Shown: positions 1 through 7,915, counted from the stretch's first letter. The stretch: 56,488 bases of DNA from Rhodanobacter sp. DHB23 (GCF_014842975.1 NZ_JACYXK010000012.1:1-56488), one strand, 5' to 3'. Numbers and translations are program-made. Notes: generated from the sequence alone by a model not told the origin.

Positions 1-114
1 TTGAACGTGGGAGTGCCCATCCCAGCAGATATTTACAATGGCCTGACCGGTTGGCAACGATGTGACATTGGGGCTAACAGCTGCGGCGATAAGAATGAGT
101 GAGACAATGCTCAT
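1..114 (-). CDS. Integron cassette ORF, exported hypothetical protein (cut by window edge)
   Basis: Open frame from an ATG at 114 running off the left edge (38 codons visible). The first residues are MSIVSLILIAAAVSPN, a short hydrophobic stretch resembling a signal peptide or membrane anchor. It starts just after the attC of the preceding cassette (119-175) and reads in the same leftward direction, as expected for the second gene cassette of an integron array. No family can be named from the visible part. Its base composition looks less GC-rich than the core genes to the right, in keeping with cassette DNA. The gene may continue well outside the window. Confidence 0.5.
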   Translation of the reverse strand, partial: MSIVSLILIAAAVSPNVTSLPTGQAIVNICWDGHSHVQ

Positions 115-118
115 AGAG

Positions 119-175
119 GCCTAACGCCTGAGTTAAGCGGCGGCGAAGCCGTCCGCCTTGAACGAAATGTTAGGC
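119..175 (-). other. attC recombination site (59-base element)
   Basis: Read on the minus strand, the site begins with GCCTAAC (R'' box) at 175-169 and ends with the complementary GTTAGGC (R' box) at 125-119. In between lies an imperfect palindrome containing TTCAAGGCGGACGGCTTCG and CCGCTTAACTC, so a single strand folds into the hairpin recognised by IntI. Size (57 bp) and sequence closely resemble classical aadA-type attC sites. The stop codon TAA of the upstream cassette ORF lies inside the first box, a usual cassette arrangement. It separates cassette 1 (about 125-458) from cassette 2 (from about 118 leftward). Confidence 0.92.
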
Positions 176-442
176 ATCGAGCCTACACCGGAACGCGAGC
201 GTGTACCCCGCAAGGTCGATGCTTTCCCAATCACTTGACTCGTGGATGGGCATGTCCAGAGTGGACTTGCGCAGTGTTACCCCTTCTGTGAAGTCGGAGA
301 GGATGATGATGGCGGAACCCTCAAGAAGTTTGTGCGAAGCCTTGAACACGCCCAAGTCATCTGTTTGCTCGATGGGAGTAACTGATACGTTGCCACGACC
401 CAATAGCTCGTCGTTGAACAGCAAGGCAAGTTCGACGCGCAT
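170..442 (-). CDS. First integron cassette ORF, hypothetical protein
   Basis: 90-residue open frame beginning 11-17 bases inside the cassette boundary at 453-459 and ending with TAA inside the attC site, exactly filling one gene cassette. I recognise no domain. The protein is mixed hydrophobic/charged with no signal peptide or membrane segment, and has a hydrophobic strand-like core (SAIIILSDF near residue 45). A competing 85-codon frame on the plus strand (201-458) overlaps it, but cassette genes normally read away from intI, which favours this one. Expression would come from an integron Pc promoter near intI or attI. Confidence 0.65.
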   Translation of the reverse strand: MRVELALLFNDELLGRGNVSVTPIEQTDDLGVFKASHKLLEGSAIIILSDFTEGVTLRKSTLDMPIHESSDWESIDLAGYTLAFRCRLDA

Positions 443-452
443 ATCTCTGGAT

Positions 453-525
453 GCCTAACGCTTAGTAGACCCCGGATCGGGGCATATGCACGGATGCTCC
501 GCGCTGGCTCCCATTTCGTCAAGGG
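453..525 (-). other. attI site / first cassette junction (approximate right end)
   Basis: On the minus strand GCGTTAGGC at 461-453 carries the core GTTAGGC at which the first cassette joins attI; crossover occurs between G and TTAGGC. The DNA to the right (460-619, before the integrase start at 620) is where attI must lie. It has no paired R''/L'' boxes, as expected for attI, which varies between integrons. The right limit is a guess based on the roughly 65-bp length of known attI sites. I did not find a convincing LexA box upstream of intI. Confidence 0.6.
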
Positions 526-619
526 AAGAAATCCTACAAGCAATCATGCACTTGTCCGGCTCCTTTCGGTCGCCGCGCAGGGGCACGCTCGTGTGCGTAT
601 CTCGCGAAACGAGGCTTGT

Positions 620-1621
620 ATGTCTTATCACCCCGAAAACGGCGATACGCACGGGACTCCTGCCAAGGCGCCGCGGTTGCTGGACGAGGTGCGGCGGGTA
701 TTGCGGGTGAAGCATTACAGCCTGCGCACGGAGCAGATCTACGTGGGCTGGATTCGCCGCTTCATCCTGGCCAATGGCAAGCGCCATCCGCGCGACATGG
801 GCGCAGCGGAACTGGAGGCCTTCCTTTCGCGATTGGCGGTGCGCAATCAGGTCGCGGCCAATACGCAGAACCAGGCGTTGTCTGCCTTGCTGTTCCTGTA
901 TCGCGAAGTGCTTGGGGTCGAGTTGCCGTGGCTGGATGGGGTGACCCGGGCGAAGCGGCCGGCACGGGTGCCAACGGTGTTGTCGCGCGAGGAGGTGACC
1001 CGGCTGCTGGCGTACATGGATGGCCGTCCGCGGCTGTTGGCTTGCCTGCTCTACGGTGCCGGCTTGCGCCTGATGGAGGCGCTGCGCCTGCGCGTGAAGG
1101 ACGTGGATTTCGACCGCGGCGAGATCACCGTGCGCGACGGCAAGGGCGGCAAGGATCGCCGTACGATGCTGCCGCGCTCGCTGATCGAGCCCCTGCGCTT
1201 GGAGCTGGAGCGTTCGCGCCAGTTGCACCAGGCCGATTTGCACGAAGGTTTCGGTGCGACATGGCTGCCGTTCGCGTTGGCGCGCAAGTATCCGTCGGCG
1301 CCGCGCGAGTTCGGTTGGCAGTACGTGTTTCCCGCGCCCCGGCGCTCGGTGGACCCGCGTGACGACACTGAACGCCGGCACCATTTCGACGACGGCATGC
1401 TGGCGCGCGCGTTGAAGAAGGCCTGCCGCGAGGCGGGCATCGCCAAGCCGGTGAGTGCGCACACGTTGCGCCACTCGTTCGCCACGCACCTGCTGGAGTC
1501 CGGCAGCGATATCCGCACGGTGCAGGAGCTGCTCGGGCACAAGGATGTGTCGACCACGCAGATCTATACCCACGTGCTCAACCGTGGCGGCCACGGTGTG
1601 TTGAGTCCGCTGGACCGGTGA
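620..1621 (+). CDS. intI: Integron integrase IntI
   Basis: Tyrosine recombinase that inserts and excises gene cassettes at attI and attC. 333 residues from ATG 620, preceded by a GAGG ribosome site; a 42-codon upstream extension to 494 is open but not IntI-like. N-terminal SAM-like DNA-binding domain (about 17-105, including [18 protein letters not shown]). Catalytic residues: R150 ([11 protein letters not shown]), K175/K178 (DGKGGKDRR), H281 and R284 (HTLRHSF), H307 (LLGHKD) and Y316 (TQIYTH), each about four residues offset from IntI1. The IntI-specific insertion that binds the extrahelical bases of attC is present (about 207-238, [17 protein letters not shown]). All key residues are intact, so it is probably functional. 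It is divergent from the cassettes, the standard integron layout. Confidence 0.95.
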   Translation: MSYHPENGDTHGTPAKAPRLLDEVRRVLRVKHYSLRTEQIYVGWIRRFILANGKRHPRDMGAAELEAFLSRLAVRNQVAANTQNQALSALLFLYREVLGVELPWLDGVTRAKRPARVPTVLSREEVTRLLAYMDGRPRLLACLLYGAGLRLMEALRLRVKDVDFDRGEITVRDGKGGKDRRTMLPRSLIEPLRLELERSRQLHQADLHEGFGATWLPFALARKYPSAPREFGWQYVFPAPRRSVDPRDDTERRHHFDDGMLARALKKACREAGIAKPVSAHTLRHSFATHLLESGSDIRTVQELLGHKDVSTTQIYTHVLNRGGHGVLSPLDR

Positions 1622-1679
1622 ATGGCTGCGGTGCGGCACGCGCTACGATAGCGTCTTGCTCCTTGCCGGAAGCACCGAA

Positions 1680-2129
1680 ATGACGCTGTCGATCCGACCC
1701 GCCACTGCCGCCGACGTGCCCGCGCTGTGCGCCTGGAACGCGGCGATGGCGCGCGAGACCGAGGGGCTGGAGCTGGATGCGGCAGTGCTGGAGCGTGGCG
1801 TGCGCGGCGTGTTCGAGCAACCCCAGCGCGGCTTCTATCTGGTCGCCGAGCGGGATGGCGTGGCGGTGGGCGGCCTGATGGTCACGTTCGAGTGGAGCGA
1901 CTGGCGCAACGGCGATTACTGGTGGATCCAGAGCGTGTACGTGGTGCCGGAGGCGCGCCGCGATGGCGCGTTCCGCATGCTGTACGCCGAGGTGGCACGC
2001 CGCGCCCGCGCGGCACGGGCGGCGAGCCTGCGCCTGTACGTGGAGACGGGAAACGCCCGCGCGCAGGCCACCTACGAGCGGCTTGGCATGCACCGCTGCC
2101 ATTACGAGATGTACGAGCAGGTGCTTTGA
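1680..2129 (+). CDS. GNAT-family N-acetyltransferase
   Basis: 149 residues from ATG 1680 (the frame is open 8 codons upstream, but MTLSIRPATAADVPAL is the normal GNAT start). The acetyl-CoA fold is visible: IRPATAADV strand, WIQSVYVVPEARRDGAFRML (motif A, with a degenerate pyrophosphate loop) near 85-105, and ARAQATYERLGM (motif B) near 128-139. The substrate cannot be deduced. It lies 58 bp after intI on the same strand, but it has no attC behind it and its base use is like the core genome, so it is probably not a cassette. Confidence 0.85.
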   Translation: MTLSIRPATAADVPALCAWNAAMARETEGLELDAAVLERGVRGVFEQPQRGFYLVAERDGVAVGGLMVTFEWSDWRNGDYWWIQSVYVVPEARRDGAFRMLYAEVARRARAARAASLRLYVETGNARAQATYERLGMHRCHYEMYEQVL

Positions 2130-2164
2130 GGCGTTGCATTTATAGAGCCCCGCTCCCTTCGGGA

Positions 2165-2360
2165 CCTGATTAGCGTCGAGTCTCAGTCGTGCCATGTTCG
2201 GTCTCCCTCCCCTGCATGCAGGGGAGGGCTGGGGTGGGGTCAGGCTCTTGCGAAAGCCATCCATGAGAGTCTTTCGCAGGGTTTCACCCCCTCCCAACCT
2301 CCCCCTGCAAGCAGGGGGAGGAGCAAATCGGCTTGCCGCTGAGACTCGACGCTAATCAGG
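2165..2360. mobile_element. MITE-like element, 196 bp, 22-bp perfect inverted ends, 9-bp target duplication
   Basis: Ends CCTGATTAGCGTCGAGTCTC.. (2165-2186) and its exact reverse complement (2339-2360), 22 of 22 bases. It is flanked directly by the 9-base repeat CCTTCGGGA (2156-2164 and 2361-2369), as left by a transposase making 9-bp staggered cuts. Removing element and one repeat restores a palindromic intergenic repeat (CTCCCTTCGGGAG followed by AGGGGTTGGAGTGAGGG), so the element inserted into that repeat. The interior (152 bp) codes for nothing recognisable and holds two GC-rich palindromes (2205-2228 and 2298-2321). A non-autonomous transposon mobilised in trans is the natural reading. 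Confidence 0.8.
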
Positions 2361-2545
2361 CCTTCGGGAGAGGGGTTGGAGTGAGGGTTCGGGCATGGCG
2401 CGCTGTTGAAGTTCGTTGCCAAGTTTGTCCACGCGCTTCGCCCGCACCCTCATCCGGCGCTGCGCGCCACCTTCTCCCGCAGGGAGAAGGAAAAAGCGGG
2501 CCGGGTTTCGCCGCACACCTGATCTTCCGATGGGAGCGGATGTTC
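2361..2545. repeat. Intergenic palindromic repeats
   Basis: After the MITE the interrupted host repeat continues (GAGAGGGGTTGGAGTGAGGG). A second palindrome follows, CCTTCTCCC-GCA-GGGAGAAGG (2470-2490), preceded by CACCCTCATCCGGCGCTGCG, a motif common between genes in this bacterial group. It could form a hairpin downstream of the leftward gene that ends at 2546 and act as its terminator. No gene is seen here. Confidence 0.55.
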
Positions 2546-3718
2546 TCAGTGCAGCGATGCAGACGGCGCCGCGAGCTGGCCGTGTTCGTCCAGCACGATG
2601 CGGCCCGGCATCTGCAGCTCGGCGGCGCAACCGTAACGGGCGGCGAGCGCGGCGAGCAGCGGACCGAGCGCGCGCGGCTGCAGCGGGTAGCCGTGCGCGA
2701 GCACGCGCGGCTGGCTGCCTGCGCCGAATTGCGCGGCGGTGACCGCCACCACGCCGAGGCCGGGTGCTTCGTGGGCATACAGCCGTGGCGTTTCGTGCCG
2801 CGGGTCGGCGTCGGCCACGGGCTCCAGCAGCCAGCCGGCATCGCCTTCGCCGTCCGGCGCGGACTGCAGGCGCAGCGGCAGCGCGTGGGCGTCGAGCAGG
2901 GCGGCGTACTGGCGCAGTTCGAACACGATGCCGGCGAAGTCGTGCGCGCGTTCCGTGACCTCGCCGCCCTGCGCTGCCAGCCACTCGGCAGGCGACTGCG
3001 CCAGTACGCGGCCGTTTTCGTAGTGCAGCGCCAGGCCGCGCGCGCTGAGCACGCCTTCCTCGCGGTACGGCGTGAGCAGGGCCACTTCCAGCAGGCTCCA
3101 CAGCGGCGCGAGGTTGACGTGTTCGTACTGCACGCAGGTCAGCGCCAGCAGGTCGTTGCGGCTGAGGTAGCGCGCGTGCTCCAGCCGCACGCCCAGCGTG
3201 CGCATCAGCCAGTCGGCGGTATGCGCGCCGGCTTCGCCGCGGCCGACCAGTTGCACTTCGATCTGTTCGGCGAGTTCCTCGGCGAGTTCCTCCGGCGCCA
3301 GCAGCGACAGCGGCAGCAGGCGCATCGGGCCGTCGGCGTAGTGCGGCGAGGGTTCCAGCGGCTGCGCCGGCATGCGACCGTCGTGGCTGCCGAAGGCCAC
3401 CACCTGCGCCACGCCGGCGCGCGGCACGCGGCGGCCGAGTTCGTCCAGCGTGGCCCATGCCGGGAAGCCGGGGCGCAGCAGTTCCACCGGGTCGAACAGC
3501 GCGCCGGCCAGCACCAGCCGCGCCTGCGCCACCTGCGGCAGCAACGCGTGCAGGTCGGTGGCGACCAGGCTGGCCAGTTCGTCCGCTTCGTCGCGGCTCA
3601 GGGTGGCGCGCGGCGCGGCGCCGGCCACGGGTTCCAGCGCGAGCACGATGGGCAGGGCGATCAGGGTGGAGGCTTCCACGGCAGCGAAATCCGCGAGGGA
3701 AAAGCGCGATTCTAGCAA
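2546..3718 (-). CDS. Conserved-looking hypothetical protein, 390 aa
   Basis: Long leftward frame with codon use like the neighbouring core genes. I do not recognise the family. The protein is acidic and leucine/alanine-rich, without signal peptide or membrane segments, and shows soluble alpha/beta character. Distinct stretches are VVAFGSHDGRMPAQPLEPSP (about 108-127), repeated acidic EELAEELAEQ (about 142-151), and a C-terminal part with QPRVLAHGYPLQPRALGP. It stands alone: the divergent thiolase starts about 130 bp away, so the two could share a control region. It was chosen over overlapping frames because the reading is long, compositionally normal, and flanked by sensible non-coding DNA. 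Confidence 0.6.
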   Translation of the reverse strand: MLESRFSLADFAAVEASTLIALPIVLALEPVAGAAPRATLSRDEADELASLVATDLHALLPQVAQARLVLAGALFDPVELLRPGFPAWATLDELGRRVPRAGVAQVVAFGSHDGRMPAQPLEPSPHYADGPMRLLPLSLLAPEELAEELAEQIEVQLVGRGEAGAHTADWLMRTLGVRLEHARYLSRNDLLALTCVQYEHVNLAPLWSLLEVALLTPYREEGVLSARGLALHYENGRVLAQSPAEWLAAQGGEVTERAHDFAGIVFELRQYAALLDAHALPLRLQSAPDGEGDAGWLLEPVADADPRHETPRLYAHEAPGLGVVAVTAAQFGAGSQPRVLAHGYPLQPRALGPLLAALAARYGCAAELQMPGRIVLDEHGQLAAPSASLH

Positions 3719-3851
3719 GTGGGCGAGGCGCGCCCGGCCTGGGTGCGGGGCTGCTCCGGTGAACGAAATGCCATTTGCGCGACGCGCCGCGCTTCCGCGC
3801 CGTGGCGGGGCGGGTTAGCCTTGCAGGCAATCTTTGCTGGATTTTCCCGGA

Positions 3852-5135
3852 ATGGAACAGATGCAACGGCGCGTGGGTGTGATCGGTGGCGTGCGGATCC
3901 CGTTCTGCCGCAACAACACGGCCTATGCCGACGTGGGCAACTTCGGCATGTCGGTGAAGGTGCTGGGCGCGTTGGTGGAGCGCTACGGCCTGCACGGGGT
4001 GGAACTGGGCGAGGTGGCGCTGGGCGCGGTGATCAAGCACCCTTCGGACTGGAACATCGCGCGCGAGGCGCTGCTTTCCTCCGGCCTGGCGCCCACCACG
4101 CCGGGCATCACCACCGCGCGCGCCTGCGGCACATCGCTGGACAACGCCATCATCGTGGCGAACAAGATCGCGGCGGGCCAGATCGAGGCCGGCATCGCCG
4201 GCGGCTCGGACACCACCAGCGACGTGCCCATCGTGTTCGGCACGCGCCTGCGCAAGCGCCTGCTGGCGATCAATCGCGCCAAGACGCCGCTGGACAAGCT
4301 GAAGGTGGCGCTGCACCGCTTCTCGCTGAAGGAACTCAAGCCCTCCTTCCCCGGCGTGGCCGAGCCGCGCACCGGCAAGTCGATGGGCGACCACTGCGAG
4401 CAGATGGCGAAGCAGTGGCATGTCACGCGCGAGGCGCAGGACCGGCTCGCGCTGGACAGCCACCGCAAGCTGGCCGCCACCTACGACGCGGGTTTCTTCG
4501 AAGACCTGATCGTGCCGTTCCGCGGCCTGGCGCGCGACGGTTTCCTGCGCCCCGACACCACGCTGGAAAAACTCGCCGCGCTCAAGCCCGCGTTCGACAA
4601 GAGCTCGGGCCAGGGCACGCTCACCGCGGGCAACTCCACCGGCCTCTCCGACGGCGCCGCCGCGGTGCTGCTGGCCAGCGAGGAATGGGCCACGCAGCGC
4701 GGGCTCAAGGTGCAGGCCTGGTTCCGCGACGCCGAGGTGGCCGCGGTGGATTTCGTGCACGGCGAGGGCCTGCTGATGGCCCCTACCGTGGCGGTGCCGC
4801 GCCTGCTGAAGCGCAACGGCCTCACCCTGCAGGACTTCGACTTCTACGAGATCCACGAAGCCTTCGCCGCGCAGGTGCTGTGCACGCTGCGCGCGTGGGA
4901 GAGCGCGGATTACTGCAAGAACCGGCTGGGCCTGGACGCGCCGCTGGGCGCGATCGACCCCGCCAGGCTCAACGTGCATGGCTCCAGCCTCGCCACCGGC
5001 CACCCGTTCGCCGCCACCGGCGCGCGCATCATCGCCACGCTGGCGAAGATGCTGGAGCAGAAGGGCTCGGGCCGCGGCCTGATCTCGATCTGCACGGCGG
5101 GCGGCATGGGCGTCACCGCGATCCTCGAACGCTGA
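3852..5135 (+). CDS. Acetyl-CoA C-acyltransferase (thiolase)
   Basis: Thiolase-fold enzyme for beta-oxidation or acetoacetyl-CoA metabolism; it moves an acyl group between CoA and a 3-ketoacyl-CoA. About 427 residues from ATG 3852 (a second ATG at 3861 is also possible). Nucleophile Cys at about residue 92 in TARACGTSLDN, H334 in EIHEAF, H384 in ATGHPFAATGARI and C414 in ICTAGGMG give the full catalytic set. The length and the inserted segment with KLKVALHRFSLKELKPSF resemble FadI-type thiolases more than the 390-residue PhaA type. No fadJ partner is next to it. The stop is followed at once by a REP-like hairpin. Confidence 0.9.
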   Translation: MEQMQRRVGVIGGVRIPFCRNNTAYADVGNFGMSVKVLGALVERYGLHGVELGEVALGAVIKHPSDWNIAREALLSSGLAPTTPGITTARACGTSLDNAIIVANKIAAGQIEAGIAGGSDTTSDVPIVFGTRLRKRLLAINRAKTPLDKLKVALHRFSLKELKPSFPGVAEPRTGKSMGDHCEQMAKQWHVTREAQDRLALDSHRKLAATYDAGFFEDLIVPFRGLARDGFLRPDTTLEKLAALKPAFDKSSGQGTLTAGNSTGLSDGAAAVLLASEEWATQRGLKVQAWFRDAEVAAVDFVHGEGLLMAPTVAVPRLLKRNGLTLQDFDFYEIHEAFAAQVLCTLRAWESADYCKNRLGLDAPLGAIDPARLNVHGSSLATGHPFAATGARIIATLAKMLEQKGSGRGLISICTAGGMGVTAILER

Positions 5136-5139
5136 TTCC

Positions 5140-5217
5140 GTAGGAGCGCACCCTGTGCGCGATGGCTCTTGGCTTCGATCAAACATCAGAGCCATCGCGC
5201 ACAGGATGCGCTCCCAC
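5140..5217. repeat. REP-like inverted repeat
   Basis: GTAGGAGCGCACCCTGTGCG and downstream GATGGCTCT are mirrored by AGAGCCATCGCGCACAGGATG CGCTCCCAC-type sequence, giving two long arms (about 5141-5168 and 5188-5216) around a short loop. The wording GTAGGAGCGCA..TGTGCGCGA is the style of REP elements of pseudomonads and xanthomonads. It sits directly behind the thiolase stop and may stabilise or end its transcript. Confidence 0.75.
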
Positions 5218-5266
5218 GGGCGGTCCCTTCAGCCGTGATTCGACCGCGCTGGGGCATAAAGGCCGG

Positions 5267-5815
5267 ATGCTGCGTCTGCGCACCACCACCACCTTGAGCC
5301 TGCTCGCCCTGGGTATCGGCATTGCCGGTACGCAATGGCTGTGCGGTTTCAACACCGGCTGGGCCGGCCCCAGCGAGCGCGTGGCGGGTTTCGTGCCCGC
5401 GGCGCACCACCCCGCTGCGCGCGTGGCACGCCATCATGCGGCAAGCCAGCCGCATGCCGTGGCGGTGGCGCATCGCACCGTGCTGCCACCCGTGGTGGAC
5501 GTCGCGCAGGCTGCACCGGCGGTGCAGCCGCCGGAACTGGTGCCGGTGTCCATGCCGCAGATGCCGGTGTCGTGGTCGCAGATGGAAGGCCACCTGCAGG
5601 GCCGCGTGCTGCTGCACCTGACCATCGACGGCAGTGGCCGCGTCGCCGCGGCATCGCTGGCGGAGTCCAGCGGCGATCCCGTGCTCGATGCCCATGCCCT
5701 GGACACCGTGCGTCGCTGGCGCTTCGCCGTGCCTGCCGACCATCCGGATGGCTTCAGCGGCGACTTGCCGATGAGCTTCACCCGTGGCGGGCAGCAGGTG
5801 GCGGCAGCGCCGTAA
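5267..5815 (+). CDS. TonB C-terminal-domain protein
   Basis: 182 residues from ATG 5267, preceded by AAAGG. N-terminal hydrophobic segment (about 8-25, TLSLLALGIGIAGTQWL) anchors it to the inner membrane. A low-complexity His/Ala/Pro-rich middle follows. The C-terminal TonB-type fold (about 95-170) has GRVLLHLTIDGSGRVAAASL and DAHALDTVRRWRF, the usual signature. Such proteins either transfer proton-motive energy to outer-membrane receptors or are orphan TonB-domain proteins; there is no exbB, exbD or receptor nearby, so the partner is unknown. The frame is open upstream to 5162, but that part overlaps the REP-like repeat and is not likely translated. Confidence 0.75.
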   Translation: MLRLRTTTTLSLLALGIGIAGTQWLCGFNTGWAGPSERVAGFVPAAHHPAARVARHHAASQPHAVAVAHRTVLPPVVDVAQAAPAVQPPELVPVSMPQMPVSWSQMEGHLQGRVLLHLTIDGSGRVAAASLAESSGDPVLDAHALDTVRRWRFAVPADHPDGFSGDLPMSFTRGGQQVAAAP

Positions 5816-5857
5816 TACCGCAGGCCCGTTCCGCGCCGATGCTTCTGCCGCCGCGCC

Positions 5858-6082
5858 TCAGGCCTCGGTCTTTGGGCTGGCGGTGCTGCGCATGCAGCGG
5901 ACATAGGCGATGTTGCGCATGTCCGTGCCCGTGCTGCCGATGGCATAAACCGGCGACACGGTGGCCTGGACTCGGCAATGGCGCCCGGCATGCTGGCGCA
6001 GGGCATCGTGGTCCATGGGCGTGCTGGCGCAGGCGGCCAGCACCGCGGCGGCAAGGGCCGCGATGGCGATCCGGATGTTCAT
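5858..6082 (-). CDS. Small putative lipoprotein
   Basis: 74 residues from ATG 6082. It begins MNIRIAIAALAAAVLAACAS, a signal peptide with lipobox LAAC and acylated Cys18. The mature part has two more cysteines (C36 and C63) that could pair, and PVYAIGSTGTDMRNIAYVRC. No family is recognised. It is separated from the upstream leftward gene (VNG-repeat protein) by a strong hairpin at 6159-6199, so it probably has its own promoter. Confidence 0.6.
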   Translation of the reverse strand: MNIRIAIAALAAAVLAACASTPMDHDALRQHAGRHCRVQATVSPVYAIGSTGTDMRNIAYVRCMRSTASPKTEA

Positions 6083-6158
6083 GGCGGTTCCCTGCGGGCC
6101 ATCCGGAGGATGGCGCATGGCGATCAGGCGGATGCGGTACGGGCGATGGCGTAACCAT

Positions 6159-6199
6159 GCCGGCTGCGGCGGCTTGCCAGGCAAGCCGCCGCAGCCGGC
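6159..6199 (-). terminator. Perfect 20-bp hairpin
   Basis: GCCGGCTGCGGCGGCTTGCC, one central A, then the exact reverse complement: 20 of 20 pairs. It lies between two leftward genes, 21 bp downstream of the stop of the VNG-repeat gene. There is no clear U-tract, so ending of transcription may be Rho-aided, or the hairpin may protect the 3' end. Confidence 0.55.
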
Positions 6200-6219
6200 G
6201 ACGAAGATCGGGTCGCTGC

Positions 6220-6903
6220 CTACGGCGCGGCGCCGCTGAACTTCTCCACGGTGGCGCCCTTCACCGCGCCGATCTGCGCGCTGTCGCTGACCTTGAGCAC
6301 CACCTCGCGGCGGAACTCCAGCGTGCCCTGCACCACGGCGTGCGGGCCGATCACGATGGTCGGCTTGCGGTCGTTGCCGAAGTGGAACCAGCCGCCGTTG
6401 TTCGGCTTGTCGACCAGGATGCCGCCTTCGACGTGCGAGCCGGCGCCCACGGTGATATCGCCGGCCACGGTTTCCAGGCCGCCGGCGACATGCGCGGCGT
6501 CGAGGGTGATGCCGCCGTTGACGTTGGACAGGTGGCCGTTCACCTGCGCGCTCCGGGCGAGGCTGATCGCGCCGTTCACGGCTTCGACCGTGCCGTCGAC
6601 CTGGCTGCCGGTGGCGAGCCGGATCGCGCCGTTGACGGTGCCCAGCTTGGCGGCATGGGCCTGCGCGCCGAGATCCACCGAGCCATTGACGGTGCTGGCT
6701 TCCTGCACCACGGCGCCGTCGCCGATGTGCACGCTGCCGTTCACCGAGCTGACATCGCCGGCGTGCTGGCCGGCGTCCACCTGCACGGTGCCGTTGACCT
6801 TGCTGATGTCGTTGTCCGCCGCGGTGGCCGCCAGTGGCGCGGCGAGGGCCGCGAAAATGGCCGTGGAGAGGGCGAGGGGAAGCAGGATGCGGCGCATGGG
6901 CAT
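6220..6903 (-). CDS. Exported VNG-repeat protein, bactofilin-like beta-solenoid
   Basis: About 227 residues. Start ATG 6903 or 6897 (MPMRRILLP.. or MRRILLP..). Signal peptide about 1-28 ending ATAADND. The body is a run of short repeats of about 17-20 residues each carrying VNG: KVNGTV, SVNGSV, TVNGSV, TVNGAI, AVNGAI and NVNGGI, then VAGDITVGAGSHVEGG. The alternating hydrophobic/Gly pattern suits a right-handed beta-solenoid like that of polymer-forming bactofilins, but the signal peptide would place it outside the cytoplasm. The C-terminal part has VVQGTLEFRREVVLKVSDSA. Function is unknown; a structural or adhesive envelope role is inference. Confidence 0.7.
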   Translation of the reverse strand: MPMRRILLPLALSTAIFAALAAPLAATAADNDISKVNGTVQVDAGQHAGDVSSVNGSVHIGDGAVVQEASTVNGSVDLGAQAHAAKLGTVNGAIRLATGSQVDGTVEAVNGAISLARSAQVNGHLSNVNGGITLDAAHVAGGLETVAGDITVGAGSHVEGGILVDKPNNGGWFHFGNDRKPTIVIGPHAVVQGTLEFRREVVLKVSDSAQIGAVKGATVEKFSGAAP

Positions 6904-7014
6904 GACTCCGTTCGTGGGAATGACCCTCATGGGATGCAGCGCACCCGCAAAGGGTTGGCGTGACCTTCGGCATGGTGGCACCATGCCGGACTTCCCCGCC
7001 GAGAAGCCAACGCC

Positions 7015-7758
7015 ATGCACAAGCTCGTCCTGATCCGCCACGGCCAGTCGCAGTGGAACCTCGACAACCGTTTCAGCGGCTGGGCCGATGTGGACCTCAC
7101 CGCGCTGGGCGAGCAGGAGGCGCGCGAGGCGGGCGAGTTGCTGAAGCGCGAGGGCTACGCGTTCGACGTGGCGCATACCTCGGTGCTGAGGCGCGCGGTG
7201 CATACCCTGTGGGGCGTGCTCGACGCGATGGAGATGTCGTGGCTGCCGGTGCATACCGACTGGCGCCTCAACGAGCGCCACTACGGCGCGCTCACCGGCC
7301 TCAACAAGGCCGAGACCGCGGCGAAGTACGGCGACGCGCAGGTGAAGGTCTGGCGCCGCAGCTACGACATCCCGCCGCCGCCGCTGGCGCGCGACGAGAA
7401 CGAGGCGGTGCACGACCCGCGCTACGCGGCACTCAAGCCCGAACAGATTCCCGACACCGAATGCCTGAAGGACACCGTGGCCCGCGTGCTGCCGTACTGG
7501 CACGAAGTGCTGGCGCCGGCGATCAAGGCCGGCCGGCGCGTGGTGGTGGCTGCGCATGGCAATTCGCTGCGCGCGCTGGTGAAGTATCTGGACGGTATCT
7601 CGGACGCCGACATCGTGGAGATGAACATCCCCAACGGCGTGCCGCTGGTGTACGAGTTCGATGCCGAGCTCAGGCCGCTGAAGCGCTACTACCTCGGCGA
7701 CGCCGCGGCGATCGAGGCGAAGATGGCCGCCGTCGCCAACCAGGGCAAGGCCAAGTAA
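7015..7758 (+). CDS. gpmA: 2,3-bisphosphoglycerate-dependent phosphoglycerate mutase
   Basis: Interconverts 3- and 2-phosphoglycerate in glycolysis and gluconeogenesis. 247 residues, the usual size. The phosphohistidine is H9 in [21 protein letters not shown] and RRAVHTLW line the substrate pocket; [15 protein letters not shown] contains the conserved acid/base Glu; [14 protein letters not shown] carries the second catalytic His; and [13 protein letters not shown] closes the fold. Start ATG 7015. It stands alone and is followed by a dispersed palindromic repeat. Confidence 0.96.
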   Translation: MHKLVLIRHGQSQWNLDNRFSGWADVDLTALGEQEAREAGELLKREGYAFDVAHTSVLRRAVHTLWGVLDAMEMSWLPVHTDWRLNERHYGALTGLNKAETAAKYGDAQVKVWRRSYDIPPPPLARDENEAVHDPRYAALKPEQIPDTECLKDTVARVLPYWHEVLAPAIKAGRRVVVAAHGNSLRALVKYLDGISDADIVEMNIPNGVPLVYEFDAELRPLKRYYLGDAAAIEAKMAAVANQGKAK

Positions 7759-7798
7759 TCCCTCCTTAAATCGGGTTCTTGCTCGATCAGGTTCTTGC

Positions 7799-7915
7799 TT
7801 GTCATTCCTGCGAACGCAGGAATCCAGTGCCTTTGCATTCCAGAATTACAGACAATGGATGATTCGCTGCGCTCGCCCCCTTTGGGGCCAGCCTTCGCTG
7901 GGATGACGGGCAAAG
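7799..7915. repeat. Dispersed palindromic repeat
   Basis: Left half GTCATTCCTGCGAACGCAGG AAT forms a stem ATTCCTGCG/CGCAGGAAT (7804-7812 with 7815-7823). The right half CCAGCCTTCGCTGGGATGAC is an inverted, diverged copy. The outer GTCAT...ATGAC ends face each other. The same style of element occurs at 21090-21140. It is a familiar intergenic repeat of proteobacteria (GTCATTCC..GGATGAC) and may act as a terminator between the convergent gpmA and the next gene. Confidence 0.7.

Noticed and set aside
201..458. 85-codon plus-strand ORF inside the first integron cassette
   Set aside because: It points toward intI, against the usual cassette direction, and does not end in the attC box as the minus-strand ORF does.
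455..1639. 394-codon open frame on the minus strand opposite the integrase
   Set aside because: It translates to Arg/His/Gln-rich low-sense sequence and is the antisense shadow of intI, which has a full set of catalytic motifs.
1680..2129. GNAT gene as an integron cassette
   Set aside because: No attC flanks it, it lies on the wrong side of intI, and its codon use is like the core genome.
2352..5195. 947-codon minus-strand frame covering the thiolase and hypothetical gene
   Set aside because: Composition is typical of an antisense frame (HRQ/GRR-rich) and it crosses a repeat and two genes with better coding character.
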